DNA from: Microlunatus parietis
GTDB lineage: Bacteria > Actinomycetota > Actinomycetes > Propionibacteriales > Propionibacteriaceae
Reading direction: 5' to 3'
Length of the DNA: 64,000 nucleotides
NCBI RefSeq assembly: GCF_013407955.1
Contig: NZ_JACCBU010000001.1
Coordinates: 2,294,001 to 2,358,000, forward strand
The position numbers were made by a program, and so were the translations under genes. Each line of letters begins with the position of its first letter. The first letter of the stretch is position 1. The notes beneath the pieces are model-generated. The model was not told the origin of the DNA. It did not search any database and worked only from the letters and a program-made list of their open reading frames with translations. Shown here in pieces: positions 34,058 through 42,486 of the stretch.

Positions 34058-34540
34058 TCAGCCGCCGAGGCCGTTCGGGAACCGGTCGGCGACGCCGTTC
34101 AGGGCAATGCCGTGTTCGAGCAGCGCCTTCGCCGAACACAGGGCGATGGTGAAGCCCTCGGCGGAGCCGACCGCGTACGCCGCAAGCTCGTCGCCGGTGC
34201 CGGACAGCCCGGACTCGGTGACCTCGACGAAGGTCGCGTCGTCGCCGTGCGGGGTGAAGCGGAACTCCACCGCCGTCATGCCGTCGTTGGTCCAGTGGAA
34301 CTTGATCAACTTGTTCTTGATCAACTCGTCGACTCGGGCCTTCGCCGAGACGCCGTACATCTCCCAGTCCCAGGTGACCTCGGCGCCCTGGGTGAGTGGA
34401 CCGCTGCTGCGGGTGAACCAGAAGCGGGTCGTGACAGCGGGATCGGCGAACGCCTGGAACACCTCGGCGGCGGGTCGGCGGATCAGCATGGCGACCTGCA
34501 CGGTCGGCGCCTGGGTGAGCTGAAGGGTGGCCTCGGTCAT
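34058..34540 (-). CDS. SRPBCC (AHSA1-like) domain protein
   Basis: A 160-residue START-like protein (VAMLIRRPAAEVFQAFADPA, TRFWFTRSSGPLTQGAEVTW, FVEVTESGLSGTGDELAAYA). Such domains form a hydrophobic cavity for small ligands. The start overlaps the ArsR-SRPBCC gene's stop by 4 nt, so the two are one operon under the tandem operators upstream. The ligand is unknown. Confidence 0.82.
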   Translation of the reverse strand: MTEATLQLTQAPTVQVAMLIRRPAAEVFQAFADPAVTTRFWFTRSSGPLTQGAEVTWDWEMYGVSAKARVDELIKNKLIKFHWTNDGMTAVEFRFTPHGDDATFVEVTESGLSGTGDELAAYAVGSAEGFTIALCSAKALLEHGIALNGVADRFPNGLGG

Positions 34541-35382
34541 CGGGAATCGCCTTTCGTGGTGGGCGGTACGGGGTTCGGGGACGGCTCGGACACGGACGGC
34601 AGGGGTTCGCCGGTCTCGAGCAGGGTCTTCAGGTCGGACAGCAGGTGGGGCCAGCCACCGCTGATCATCTGCAGCAGGTCGCCGTCGGGCTCGCAGTCGC
34701 CGTGGATCACGGTGAGCCGGACCAGGTCGTCACCGGCCGGCTCGAGGTCGAAGGTGATCTTGGACCGGCGTTCGGCCCGGAGTCGGGCCAGGTGCTCGGC
34801 GCTGACCCCGGCACCGTCGGCCCACTCGGTGGTGAACGTGTGCCAGGTGTAGCACAACCGGCGATGGGGTACGGCCTCGAGGACGACCTGCTCCGGATCC
34901 TCGATCCGGTGACCGCTCTGGTCCACCCACACCATCGGCGAGCCGGGCTGCCAGTCCGTCTCGAACGTCGTGCCCCAGTAGCGGCGCGTGAACGCCGGCT
35001 CGGTCAGCGCTCGCCAGAGCCGTTCCGGCGAGGTCTTGATGTATGTCGTGTAGACGAACTCGGTGTCATCCATCCGCTCCCCCTCCAGGGCTGATCTGAG
35101 GTCGGCGAGCGCCGCCGCGCGCTGCCGGTCGTAGCGCGTCATCCAGCGGTCGGCGACGGCCTCGATCGGTGCCGCGTTCAGGTAGTGCAGCTTCTCCCGG
35201 CCGCGCCGGACGGTGGTCACGAGATTCGCGCCCTCGAGCACCGCGAGGTGTTTGCTGACCGACTGCCGCGCCATCTCCAGCCCCTCGCACAGCTCGCGAA
35301 GGGTCTGGCCGTTGCGCGTGTTCAGCCGGTCGAGCAGCCGGCGGCGACTGGCGTCGGCCAGCGCCTTGAACACCTCGTCCAT
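34537..35382 (-). CDS. ArsR helix-turn-helix fused to an SRPBCC domain
   Basis: A 281-residue two-domain protein. Residues 1-90 are an ArsR winged helix (DEVFKALADASRRRLLDRL, LEMARQSVSKHLAVLEGANL); residues about 105-260 are an AHSA1-type SRPBCC domain (YIKTSPERLWRALTEPAFTR, RYWGTTFETDW). The SRPBCC part probably senses a small molecule. The ATG at 35382 is favoured since ArsR domains begin at MDEVFKAL. It is likely autoregulated through two palindromes upstream. Confidence 0.85.
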   Translation of the reverse strand: MDEVFKALADASRRRLLDRLNTRNGQTLRELCEGLEMARQSVSKHLAVLEGANLVTTVRRGREKLHYLNAAPIEAVADRWMTRYDRQRAAALADLRSALEGERMDDTEFVYTTYIKTSPERLWRALTEPAFTRRYWGTTFETDWQPGSPMVWVDQSGHRIEDPEQVVLEAVPHRRLCYTWHTFTTEWADGAGVSAEHLARLRAERRSKITFDLEPAGDDLVRLTVIHGDCEPDGDLLQMISGGWPHLLSDLKTLLETGEPLPSVSEPSPNPVPPTTKGDSR

Positions 35383-35400
35383 CACCGCTCCGATCCTGTT

Positions 35401-35450
35401 AGGCAGCCGATTGGCTGCCTTTTTCACGATAGGCAGCCACCTGGCTGCCT
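35401..35450. promoter_or_regulatory. Two tandem 20-bp palindromes, ArsR-type operators
   Basis: AGGCAGCCGATTGGCTGCCT (35401-35420) and AGGCAGCCACCTGGCTGCCT (35431-35450) share perfect AGGCAGCC/GGCTGCCT arms around 4 bp. They start 30 bp apart, about three helical turns. They lie 19 bp upstream of the ArsR-SRPBCC gene and before the convergent end of the sulfatase gene. Confidence 0.8.
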
Positions 35451-35475
35451 GTCAAGGCCTCGCCGGCCGGGACGG

Positions 35476-36924
35476 TCAGCGGTGGTCGCGCCAGAAGTCC
35501 ACCGTGTGCAAGGCACTCCGGGCTCGCCAGCGGCTGATCACGTCGGCCAGCCGCGCCTTCGCCCGGCCCGCCTCGGAGTCGGCCGGCGCATCCCAGAGGG
35601 TACGGAGCTCGTCCGGGTCCGCGGTCAGGTCGAACAGCTGACCCTGGTCCGAGTCGACGAACTCCACGTACTTCCAGCGGTCGTCGCGGACCATGGTCAT
35701 CAGCTCGGTACCGGTCAAGATCATGTCCCGGGCATGCTCGGAGAAGACGTACTCCCGGCCTTCCCACGGCTCACCGCGCAGCGCCGGAAGCAGCGACTGC
35801 GCCTCCATCCAGCGCGGCACCTCGAGGCCGGCCAGCTCCAGCACGGTCGGGCCGAGGTCCATCATCGCGGTGAGCGCGTCGATCCGCTGCCCTGCAGCGA
35901 TCCCTGGGCCCCAGACGATCGCAGGCACCCGGACGCTCGCCTCGTACATGGTCCACTTCTGGCTGTGTCCATGATCACCGAGGCAGTCACCATGATCAGA
36001 AGTGAAGATGATCACCGTGTCATCCAGCACACCGCGGGCCTCCAGCGCGCCCATGATCAACCCGAGCTGCTCGTCGATCTGGGACACATTGGCCAGGTAG
36101 TGCCGGCGCTGGCGGAGCGACTGCTCCTCGGTCGGGTCGGCCAGGTGCACCACCGAGTCATGATCGTTCTCCTCGTGGTGCCGGCGCAGCTCCTGCAGCA
36201 CCTCCGGCTGCTGCGCGAGGTCGACGTCGTCGCGGACCGGCAGCGGCACGTCCCGATCTCGATAGGCGTCGAGATGCCGGTCCACCGGGTCATAGGGCGG
36301 ATGCGGGCCGGGGAAACCGATCTGCAGGAAGAACGGTTCGGTGCCGGGATAGGTCTCCAGCCACCACCGAGCATGGCCGGCGACGAAGTTGTCCGAGTGC
36401 AGGTCGTCCGGCAGTTCCCACTCGAAGGCACCCAGCCGCTCGGCGTAGTCGGGCCTGGTCCGGTGCACCGCCCGGGTCGGCTTGGTCAGGCCGTGGGTCC
36501 ACAGCGCCTTGTCCCATTGATCATGGTAGAAGGGCACGTTGGGATGGAACCGGTCCTTGTTCTCCACCACGGTCCGTTCGTGGAAGCCGAGCGGCGTCTC
36601 CCACGGATGGGTGTGCATCTTGCCCACGTTGACGCACCGGTAGCCGCTGTCGGCGAGCCGCTCGACCCAGGAGTGCCGCCACACCTCCTCGTTCCGCAGC
36701 ACCCCGAACGAGTGCGGGTAGAGGCCGGTGAACAGGCTGGACCGGGACGGCGCGCAGGAGGGAGCGCTGACGTAGGTCCGGGTGAAGCTGGTGCCCTCCC
36801 GGACCAGACGATCAAGGTTCGGGGTGTCGACATGATCATGGCCGAGCGCGTTGATCGTGTCGAACCGCTGCTGGTCGGTGATGACGAAGACGACGTTCGG
36901 CCGGGTCCGGCCCGTTCCGCTCAC
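35476..36924 (-). CDS. Type I sulfatase
   Basis: A 482-residue alkaline phosphatase-superfamily enzyme. The sulfatase signature SAPSCAPSRSSLFTG carries C57, the residue converted to formylglycine. Metal ligands are seen in VVFVITDQQRFD and FTSDHGDCLGDHG, and substrate-side residues in VGKMHTHP. No signal peptide is evident, so it appears cytoplasmic. GAGAGGAAATG precedes the GTG start. It is divergent from a SorC regulator, which suggests use of a sulfated sugar. Confidence 0.88.
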   Translation of the reverse strand: MSGTGRTRPNVVFVITDQQRFDTINALGHDHVDTPNLDRLVREGTSFTRTYVSAPSCAPSRSSLFTGLYPHSFGVLRNEEVWRHSWVERLADSGYRCVNVGKMHTHPWETPLGFHERTVVENKDRFHPNVPFYHDQWDKALWTHGLTKPTRAVHRTRPDYAERLGAFEWELPDDLHSDNFVAGHARWWLETYPGTEPFFLQIGFPGPHPPYDPVDRHLDAYRDRDVPLPVRDDVDLAQQPEVLQELRRHHEENDHDSVVHLADPTEEQSLRQRRHYLANVSQIDEQLGLIMGALEARGVLDDTVIIFTSDHGDCLGDHGHSQKWTMYEASVRVPAIVWGPGIAAGQRIDALTAMMDLGPTVLELAGLEVPRWMEAQSLLPALRGEPWEGREYVFSEHARDMILTGTELMTMVRDDRWKYVEFVDSDQGQLFDLTADPDELRTLWDAPADSEAGRAKARLADVISRWRARSALHTVDFWRDHR

Positions 36925-36982
36925 GTGATCATTTCCTCTCGTCGGTCAGCGCGAACCTGTGTCGGACACCCCCGGCCAAACT

Positions 36983-37011
36983 CTCAGATGAGCGATACTG
37001 ACCCTCAGATG
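36983..37011. promoter_or_regulatory. Repeated CTCAGATG sites between the sulfatase and SorC genes
   Basis: CTCAGATG occurs at 36983-36990 and 37004-37011, 21 bp apart, and each is followed within a few bases by TGAG-type symmetry (CTCAGATGAG; CTCAGATGTGCATGAG). Position between divergent genes suggests a SorC operator. Confidence 0.45.
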
Positions 37012-37097
37012 TGCATGAGGCTAGGTGTCGTCGGCGCGGAACGTCAAGGGCCGTACGCCAGACTGTGGACTGGAACACGAAGGCAGGTGGACGACTG

Positions 37098-38066
37098 GTG
37101 GGCACGACAAAGCGCCCGGGCAGCACGACGCCCGAAGGGGCGGACGAGACGGCCCTGATGCTGGCGATCGCCCGGCGCTACTACCGCGAGGACCAGTCCA
37201 AGGTGGATATCGCCCGCGAACTCGGGCTGAGCCGGTTCCAGGTCGCGCGGCTGCTCCAGGAGGCGCGGCGGACCGGGCTGGTCCGGATCGAGATCGGCTC
37301 GCCCGGCCATGTGGACGAGGAACTGTCGACCCGGGTCGCGGATCGCTGGGACGTCCCCCGGGTGATCGTCGTCGAGGCCCATCCGAGCTCCCAGCAGGCC
37401 ACGTTCGACTTCATCGGGACCGCCGTCGCCGCGGAACTGGAGCGCCTGGTCACCGAGGACGCCGTGATCGGACTCGCCTGGAGCCGGGCCGCGCCGGCGA
37501 TGGCGCGCGGAATGCGCCGGCTGCCGCCGTGCACCGTGGTGCAACTGTCCGGCGCCATCTATCCGCCGGGCGGGCTGCCCGGTTCGGTCGAGGTGACCCG
37601 GGAGGTCGCCGCCGCGGCGGGCGGCACGGCGCACATCCTGTACGCGCCGCTGGTCGTCCCCGATGCCGAGACCGCGGACGGCCTGCGCCGGCAGCCCGAG
37701 ATCGCCGCCGCCCTCGGCCGCGGCGACCGGCTCGACGTGGCCGTATTGTCCGTCGGTGCCTGGCGGTCCGGCTCCTCAGCCGTGTACGACCTGCTGCCCA
37801 ACGCCGACCGCCGGGCGTTGCACGATCGCGGAGTCGTGGGCGAGGTCAGCGGCCGCGTGCTCGACGCCGACGGCCAGGCCGTGATCACCGACCTGGACCG
37901 CCGGGTCGTCGGCGCCACCCTTGATCAACTCCGGGCGGCCGAGGTCCGGCTGACCACCGGCAGCGGCGCCGAACGCCGGGACGCGATCGTCGCGGCGATC
38001 CGGGCCGGACTGGTCAGCACCCTGGTCATCGACGACGCGCTCGCTCACGTACTCAGCGAAGACTGA
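37098..38066 (+). CDS. SorC/DeoR family sugar-binding transcriptional regulator
   Basis: A 322-residue protein. The N-terminal helix-turn-helix is IARRYYREDQSKVDIAREL, then LSRFQVARLLQEARRTGLV; the C-terminal sugar-binding domain has VIGLAWSRAAPAMARGM and VVQLSGAIYP, ending in VSTLVIDDALAHVL. Such regulators bind phosphorylated sugars. Divergence from the sulfatase points to a sulfated or amino sugar. The GTG at 37098 has AGGCAGG upstream. Confidence 0.85.
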   Translation: MGTTKRPGSTTPEGADETALMLAIARRYYREDQSKVDIARELGLSRFQVARLLQEARRTGLVRIEIGSPGHVDEELSTRVADRWDVPRVIVVEAHPSSQQATFDFIGTAVAAELERLVTEDAVIGLAWSRAAPAMARGMRRLPPCTVVQLSGAIYPPGGLPGSVEVTREVAAAAGGTAHILYAPLVVPDAETADGLRRQPEIAAALGRGDRLDVAVLSVGAWRSGSSAVYDLLPNADRRALHDRGVVGEVSGRVLDADGQAVITDLDRRVVGATLDQLRAAEVRLTTGSGAERRDAIVAAIRAGLVSTLVIDDALAHVLSED

Positions 38067-38105
38067 TCACGGTCGGACCCCGACTCGGCGGCGACACACC
38101 CGGCT

Positions 38106-38143
38106 GTTACATCCGTGAAACAATCGCGCAACTGGACGGAAAT
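38106..38143 (+). promoter_or_regulatory. GlnR-type box upstream of glnA
   Basis: GTTAC-N6-GAAAC (38106-38121) is followed after 6 bp by GCAAC-N6-GAAAT (38128-38143). This is the four-element layout of the actinobacterial GlnR box, with the first pair matching perfectly. TAGCCT at 38154-38159 is a plausible -10 for glnA. Confidence 0.7.
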
Positions 38144-38264
38144 TCCGGGTGTCTAGCCTCGGTGAGCACCGAGCGAGAACTCACCGGCCGCTCGTCCAGC
38201 CCTGGTCGGTGGTCGGCGCCCGCCGGGCTCCGACCATCCGCCGACAACTCTCACCGGAGGACAG

Positions 38265-39686
38265 ATGTTCCAAGGAGCCGACGACCTGTTGGCCTATGTC
38301 AAGAATGAGGGCATCGAGATCATCGATGTCCGGTTCACCGACCTGCCCGGCATCCAGCAGCACTTCACCGTGCCGGCCGGTTCCTTCGGCCCGGAGGTGT
38401 TCACCGAGGGCCTGGCCTTCGACGGTTCCTCGATCCGCGGCTTCCAGAAGATCCACGAGTCGGACATGGCCCTGCTGCCGGACCCGACCACCGCCTTCGT
38501 CGACCCGTTCCGCGAGGCCAAGACGCTGGCGCTGAACTTCTTCGTGCACGACCCGCTGACCAAGGAGCCGTACAGCCGGGATCCGCGCAACATCGCCCGC
38601 AAGGCCGAGGCCTACCTGGCCTCCACCGGGATCGGCGACACCGCGTTCTTCGCTCCGGAGGCCGAGTTCTACGTCTTCGACGACGTCCGGTTCGAGACGA
38701 AGTCGAACACCGGCTACTACTCGATCGACTCCGAGGCCGGGGCCTGGAACACCGGCCGGGTCGAGGACGGCGGCAACCGCGGCTACAAGGTGCGCTACAA
38801 GGGCGGCTACTTCCCGGTCGCGCCGATCGACCACTTCTCCGACCTCCGCGACGTGATCACCAAGCACCTCGAGGCGTCCGGGCTGGTCGTCGAGCGGGCC
38901 CACCACGAGGTCGGCACCGCCGGTCAGGCGGAGATCAACTTCCGCTTCGACACGCTGCTGACCACGGCCGACAACCTGCTGAAGTTCAAGTACATCGTCA
39001 AGAACACCGCCTGGGCGGCCGGCAAGACGGCGACCTTCATGCCGAAGCCGATCTTCGGTGACAACGGCTCCGGCATGCACGTGCACTCGTCGGTCTGGAA
39101 CGGCGGCGAGCCGCTGTTCTACGACGAGACCGGCTACGGCGGCCTGTCCGACATCGCCCGCTGGTACATCGGCGGCATCCTGGCCCACGCCCCGGCCCTG
39201 CTCGCGTTCACGAACCCGAGCGCGAACTCGTACCACCGTCTGGTGCCCGGCTTCGAGGCCCCGGTCAACCTGGTCTACAGCCAGCGCAACCGGTCCGCCG
39301 CGATGCGGATCCCGATCACCGGGTCCAACCCGAAGGCCAAGCGCGTCGAGTTCCGCTGCCCGGACCCGTCGTCGAACCCGTACCTGGCCTTCTCGGCCCT
39401 GCTGCTGGCCGGCCTCGACGGCATCCAGAACAAGACCGAGCCGCCGGCGCCGATCGACAAGGACCTCTACGAACTGCCGCCCGAGGAGCACGCCTCCGTG
39501 CCGCAGGTCCCGACCGACCTCGCCTCCGTACTGGACGCCCTCGAAGCGGACAACGAGTTCCTGCAGGCCGGCGACGTCTTCACCGCCGACCTGATCGAGA
39601 CCTGGATCGAACTGAAGCGGGCCGAGATCGACGCCATCCGGCTCCGCCCCCACCCGCACGAGTTCGAGCTCTATTACGACGTGTAG
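38265..39686 (+). CDS. glnA: Glutamine synthetase type I
   Basis: A 473-residue enzyme that makes glutamine from glutamate, ammonia and ATP. It shows the [11 protein letters not shown] latch region, [12 protein letters not shown] and [14 protein letters not shown] metal-site segments, the ATP-binding [16 protein letters not shown], and [10 protein letters not shown] with the adenylylation tyrosine near residue 402. That marks the type I-beta, covalently regulated form. ACCGGAGGACAG precedes the ATG. The GlnR-type box indicates control by nitrogen supply. Confidence 0.96.
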   Translation: MFQGADDLLAYVKNEGIEIIDVRFTDLPGIQQHFTVPAGSFGPEVFTEGLAFDGSSIRGFQKIHESDMALLPDPTTAFVDPFREAKTLALNFFVHDPLTKEPYSRDPRNIARKAEAYLASTGIGDTAFFAPEAEFYVFDDVRFETKSNTGYYSIDSEAGAWNTGRVEDGGNRGYKVRYKGGYFPVAPIDHFSDLRDVITKHLEASGLVVERAHHEVGTAGQAEINFRFDTLLTTADNLLKFKYIVKNTAWAAGKTATFMPKPIFGDNGSGMHVHSSVWNGGEPLFYDETGYGGLSDIARWYIGGILAHAPALLAFTNPSANSYHRLVPGFEAPVNLVYSQRNRSAAMRIPITGSNPKAKRVEFRCPDPSSNPYLAFSALLLAGLDGIQNKTEPPAPIDKDLYELPPEEHASVPQVPTDLASVLDALEADNEFLQAGDVFTADLIETWIELKRAEIDAIRLRPHPHEFELYYDV

Positions 39687-39693
39687 TCCATGC

Positions 39694-39734
39694 GCGGTCA
39701 CTGACCGCCCATGATCAGCCGGAACGGCGGCTGA
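39694..39734 (+). terminator. Hairpins after glnA
   Basis: GCGGTCACTGACCGC (39694-39708) and TCAGCCG-GAACGG-CGGCTGA (39715-39734) are two short inverted repeats within 50 bp after the glnA stop. The second is the better terminator stem. Confidence 0.45.
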
Positions 39735-39820
39735 CCGGGAGCGCCCCGCGGTGTAATCGGTCGTCGCCGTTTCGCTTGTCCAGGCTCGGAATGGATGGGC
39801 GACAGACGCCGGCCGCTGGT

Positions 39821-39826
39821 TAGGAT
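39821..39826 (+). promoter_or_regulatory. -10 element of the GNAT gene
   Basis: TAGGAT, 8 nt before the ATG at 39835. Confidence 0.45.
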
Positions 39827-39834
39827 CTGCGGGC

Positions 39835-40311
39835 ATGCCCGTCCTGCGCTCGCTGACCACCGAGGATCTCGATCACCTCATGATCGTGCAGCGAGCGGGC
39901 GCCGCCGCCGGTCTGGGACACATCTTTCCGCAGGAGACGCATCCCTTTCCCGAGGCGACCATCAGGGACCGCTGGGTGAGGGAGATCGGAAACTCAGAGA
40001 TCGACTGCTTCGCCGTCGTGGCCGACGGGCGGCTGGCCGGGTTCGCGGCGACAAGGGCGGGCGAACTGCTCCACTTCGGGACCGCGGTTGACACCTGGGG
40101 TTCCGGGCTCGCCGGCCAGGCGCATGCTGAACTGCTCGATCACTTGATCAACAAGGGGCACGACTCGGCCTGGCTACGGGTCTTCGAGGAGAATCACCGT
40201 GCCGTCCGCTTCTATGAGAAGTACGGCTGGCAACGGACCAAGATCACGTCCCGCACCTCGTTCCCGCCCCATCCCGTGCTCCGCCGGTACGAGATCACGC
40301 TCGGCTCCTGA
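39835..40311 (+). CDS. GNAT family N-acetyltransferase
   Basis: A 158-residue protein. The fold is recognised from the N-terminal LRSLTTEDLDHLMIVQ, the beta-4 strand FAVVADGRLAGFAAT and the C-terminal WLRVFEENHRAVRFYEKYGW motif. The usual acetyl-CoA loop (Q/R-x-x-G-x-G/A) is degenerate here: WGSGLAGQAHAELL. The substrate is unknown. It follows glnA but has its own promoter. Confidence 0.8.
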   Translation: MPVLRSLTTEDLDHLMIVQRAGAAAGLGHIFPQETHPFPEATIRDRWVREIGNSEIDCFAVVADGRLAGFAATRAGELLHFGTAVDTWGSGLAGQAHAELLDHLINKGHDSAWLRVFEENHRAVRFYEKYGWQRTKITSRTSFPPHPVLRRYEITLGS

Positions 40312-40432
40312 CCGCGGACGTCGGACGTCACGCAGAACTCACTCGACGTCTCAGTCCCGGCCGTCCGCCGCACGCTCGGCGGCTGTGCGGGCATCGAGCA
40401 GACAGATGTCGTCGTCGACCGTTTCTCGCCAG

Positions 40433-40513
40433 CTGTCACAAATCTGCAATGGAACCGCCCGGACTGGGCCGAAATCGCCATTGTGAAGGCGTTGCATTGC
40501 AGATCTGGGACAG
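40433..40513. repeat. 81-bp inverted-repeat element
   Basis: The left arm (40433-40459: CTGTCACAAATCTGCAATGG and on) matches the reverse complement of the right arm (40488-40513: CTGTCCCAGATCTGCAATGC and on), with an uninterrupted ATCTGCAATG core. About 28 bp separate the arms. It may be a MITE-like remnant or a strong hairpin. Confidence 0.65.
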
Positions 40514-40587
40514 TGACCGCCGGCATCCGCCTCGCTCTCGATCCCGAGGCGCGAAACCTGCGTACCGAACCCCACCCGTGACCGACG

Positions 40588-40804
40588 AGGCAGAGACGCG
40601 AGCTGAGCCTGCACGAGCTCGTCGAGCAACTTCCGGACGACCAGGTGGCCCTGGCCGCTGCAGATCTCCGTCGCCGTTCCCAGCCACCGGCAAAGCGCAC
40701 CACCGAACCGTTCTCCTGGATCGGCATGATCAATGACCCCGATATTCCCAGCGATCTTGCCGAGAACGTCGACAATACCTGGAGGGTTTCGGGGCGCCAC
40801 GATC
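40588..40804 (+). pseudogene. VapB-like antitoxin relic
   Basis: The frame reads LSLHELVEQLPDDQVALAAA, then DLRRRSQPPAKRTTEPFSWI and GMINDPDIPSDLAENVD, the pattern of antitoxins paired with PIN toxins. A TGA lies in frame just upstream with no start codon after it. At the 3' end the frame runs on past the expected stop, so a frameshift is likely. Confidence 0.55.
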
Positions 40805-40990
40805 GTGATCCTCTGCGATACGGGTCCGCTCGTGGCGGCCGCAATCAGCAGTCAACCTCGCAACTACACGTGCACAGAGCTGTTTACAGGTCTACGACTC
40901 GCGAGCCGCCGCCTGCTCCTTCCGGCGACAGTTGCGGCAGCGGTCGGTTAATTCCTCTCGATCGGCGGCACTTCAGTGCTGTCCGACCCC
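40805..40990 (+). pseudogene. PIN-domain (VapC-like) toxin relic
   Basis: GTG at 40805 begins VILCDTGPLVAAAISS, with the first PIN aspartate, then LFTGLRLASRRLLLPATVAA. TAA at 40949-40951 interrupts the frame where family members continue; after the stop, the same frame reads FLSIGGTSVL. The rest of the PIN domain with the other acidic residues is missing. Confidence 0.6.
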
Positions 40991-41040
40991 GCCACGTCGG
41001 CGCGCTAACCTGCTGCCCGAGAAGCTCTGAGGCCGCGCCG

Positions 41041-41811
41041 CTAACCCGCGATCTTGGGACGGCCCCAGCTGAGTTCGGCCTGGATGGTCAGGTCCAGCCA
41101 GCCGTCGACTGCGTACGGGCGGACCGCCTTCTCGACGGCAGCGTCGAAGTCGGCGGCCTCCTCAGCGGTCATCAGGTCGCGGGCCAGGCTCGAGGTCGAA
41201 TGGAACTGTTCGATGTAGTCGGCGACCGTTTGGCGGTACAGGATCGGAGCCGTCAGGGCCGTACCGGTGAGGTCGAACAGACCGCGGTCCCGGAGCGCCT
41301 CGACGATGCTGAACTCCGGGTCGAAATCCTTCTTGCGTGAGTGCCGCTGGATGGCCGGGATGACGTCGGTCTGCCAGGGCTGATCGATCGGTCCGTGCCC
41401 GACCACGACGAGCTGTGCGTTCGGCGTCAGGTGCGGCACGATCCGCGCGAACGTGTCCTGCCACGGCATCCAGTGCAGGCTCGCTCCGGCCGTCACCAGC
41501 GCGTACGGTCCGGCAAGGTCCGCGGTCTCGATCGAGTTGATCTGCCAGGCGAGGTTCGGGTGATCACCGCCCGTACGTCGCCGGCCCGCCGAGACCATCG
41601 CCGCCGAGAAGTCGATCGCATCGACCCGCTCGACCCGCGGCGCGAGCGGCCGGGCGATCGCGCCCTCGCCGGCGCCGAGATCGAGCACTCGCCGCGGGTC
41701 GTCGGTGATCAGGCCCACCAGCCGATCGAACACCTCGTCCGGATACGGCGGCCGATGCCGATAGGCCTCCGCCACGGCCTCGTACTGAAACGTCGCCGCG
41801 AGCTCAGTCAT
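41041..41811 (-). CDS. Class I SAM-dependent methyltransferase
   Basis: A 256-residue protein. The SAM-binding motif I is RVLDLGAGEGAIARPLAP, followed by VDAIDFSAAMV (motif II) and YALVTAGASLHWMPWQDTF. The YEAVAEAYRHRPPYP start resembles trans-aconitate-type methyltransferases. The substrate is unknown. The ATG at 41811 follows TACGCT by 7 nt. Confidence 0.85.
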   Translation of the reverse strand: MTELAATFQYEAVAEAYRHRPPYPDEVFDRLVGLITDDPRRVLDLGAGEGAIARPLAPRVERVDAIDFSAAMVSAGRRRTGGDHPNLAWQINSIETADLAGPYALVTAGASLHWMPWQDTFARIVPHLTPNAQLVVVGHGPIDQPWQTDVIPAIQRHSRKKDFDPEFSIVEALRDRGLFDLTGTALTAPILYRQTVADYIEQFHSTSSLARDLMTAEEAADFDAAVEKAVRPYAVDGWLDLTIQAELSWGRPKIAG

Positions 41812-41818
41812 GTCTCGG

Positions 41819-41824
41819 AGCGTA
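41819..41824 (-). promoter_or_regulatory. -10 element of the methyltransferase gene
   Basis: TACGCT on the minus strand, 7 nt before the ATG at 41811. Confidence 0.4.
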
Positions 41825-41934
41825 GCCCGTCGCCTCGCTAGGCAGCCTCGCCTAAACAACACGAGACGTCCTATGTCTTCTAGACTCGTGCATGATTTCC
41901 GAATGCTCCAGCTCGGCGAGGACAAGGAGTTGCT

Positions 41935-42486
41935 GTGGCGGTCGGTCCCGATGGCCCTGACGGAACGATCCGGGCACGTCTCGATGTCGTGCTCACCCGG
42001 CTGGACCCGGCGCCAGCCCTGGTGATCAACAGGGTCGGCGATGTCATCGCCGCGACCGCCGTCGGACGGCTCCTCTTCGGTCCCACCGGGATGCTCGACG
42101 CGTCACCCAGCAACCTGAGCCGGTACGTCTTCACCGATCCCCGCGCCCCGGCCGCCTTCCCGGACTGGGACTCGGTCGCCGATCGCGTGGCGACCCAGCT
42201 CCGGCTGGACACCTGTGACGAGACCGAGCGGTTGATCGATGAGATGTCGCGGACCGCGGGAGCCGAGTTCACCGACCGGATCGAGAGACCGCTCGTGATG
42301 CCGGAGCGGCACGACTACCTCCGGCTGAACCACCCGACGGGTGGACTGCTCAGGCTGACGTACGAGACGCTTGACCTGTTCATCGACGAACCGCAACACC
42401 TGCTGCTCTACCTCCCCGCCGACGAATCCTCGACCCAGGTGTTGCAACAGATCGCCTCGGGTCGCGAGGGCGCGGTGCGTTCGTGA
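41935..42486 (+). CDS. MmyB-like ligand-binding domain protein without its helix-turn-helix
   Basis: A 183-residue protein that corresponds to the C-terminal sensor domain of XRE/MmyB-type regulators: RLDPAPALVINRVGDVIAAT, YVFTDPRAPAAFPDWDSVA, FTDRIERPLVMPERHDYLRL and NHPTGGLLRLTYETL. The N-terminal helix-turn-helix usual in this family is absent, and none can be read in the 120 bp upstream. AAGGAG lies 5 nt before the GTG, so the short form may still be expressed. TAGACT at 41881-41886 could be its -10. It overlaps the HAD gene by 4 nt. Confidence 0.72.
   Translation: MAVGPDGPDGTIRARLDVVLTRLDPAPALVINRVGDVIAATAVGRLLFGPTGMLDASPSNLSRYVFTDPRAPAAFPDWDSVADRVATQLRLDTCDETERLIDEMSRTAGAEFTDRIERPLVMPERHDYLRLNHPTGGLLRLTYETLDLFIDEPQHLLLYLPADESSTQVLQQIASGREGAVRS

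Larger units (their letters stand above)
40312..41040. other. 729-bp stretch with gene relics and an inverted repeat, no intact gene
   Basis: The stretch holds an 81-bp inverted repeat (40433-40513), an antitoxin-like relic (about 40588-40804) and a PIN-toxin relic (40805-40990). A short minus-strand peptide ending at 40351 (DDDICLLDARTAAERAADGR) might be a further fragment. Base use is less GC-biased than in the neighbours. Confidence 0.6.

Noticed and set aside
40351..40428. Minus-strand peptide ending DDDICLLDARTAAERAADGR as an antitoxin C-terminus
   Set aside because: Only about 25 residues look protein-like, the upstream part is the inverted repeat, and no partner toxin is next to it on that strand; too little to call a gene.
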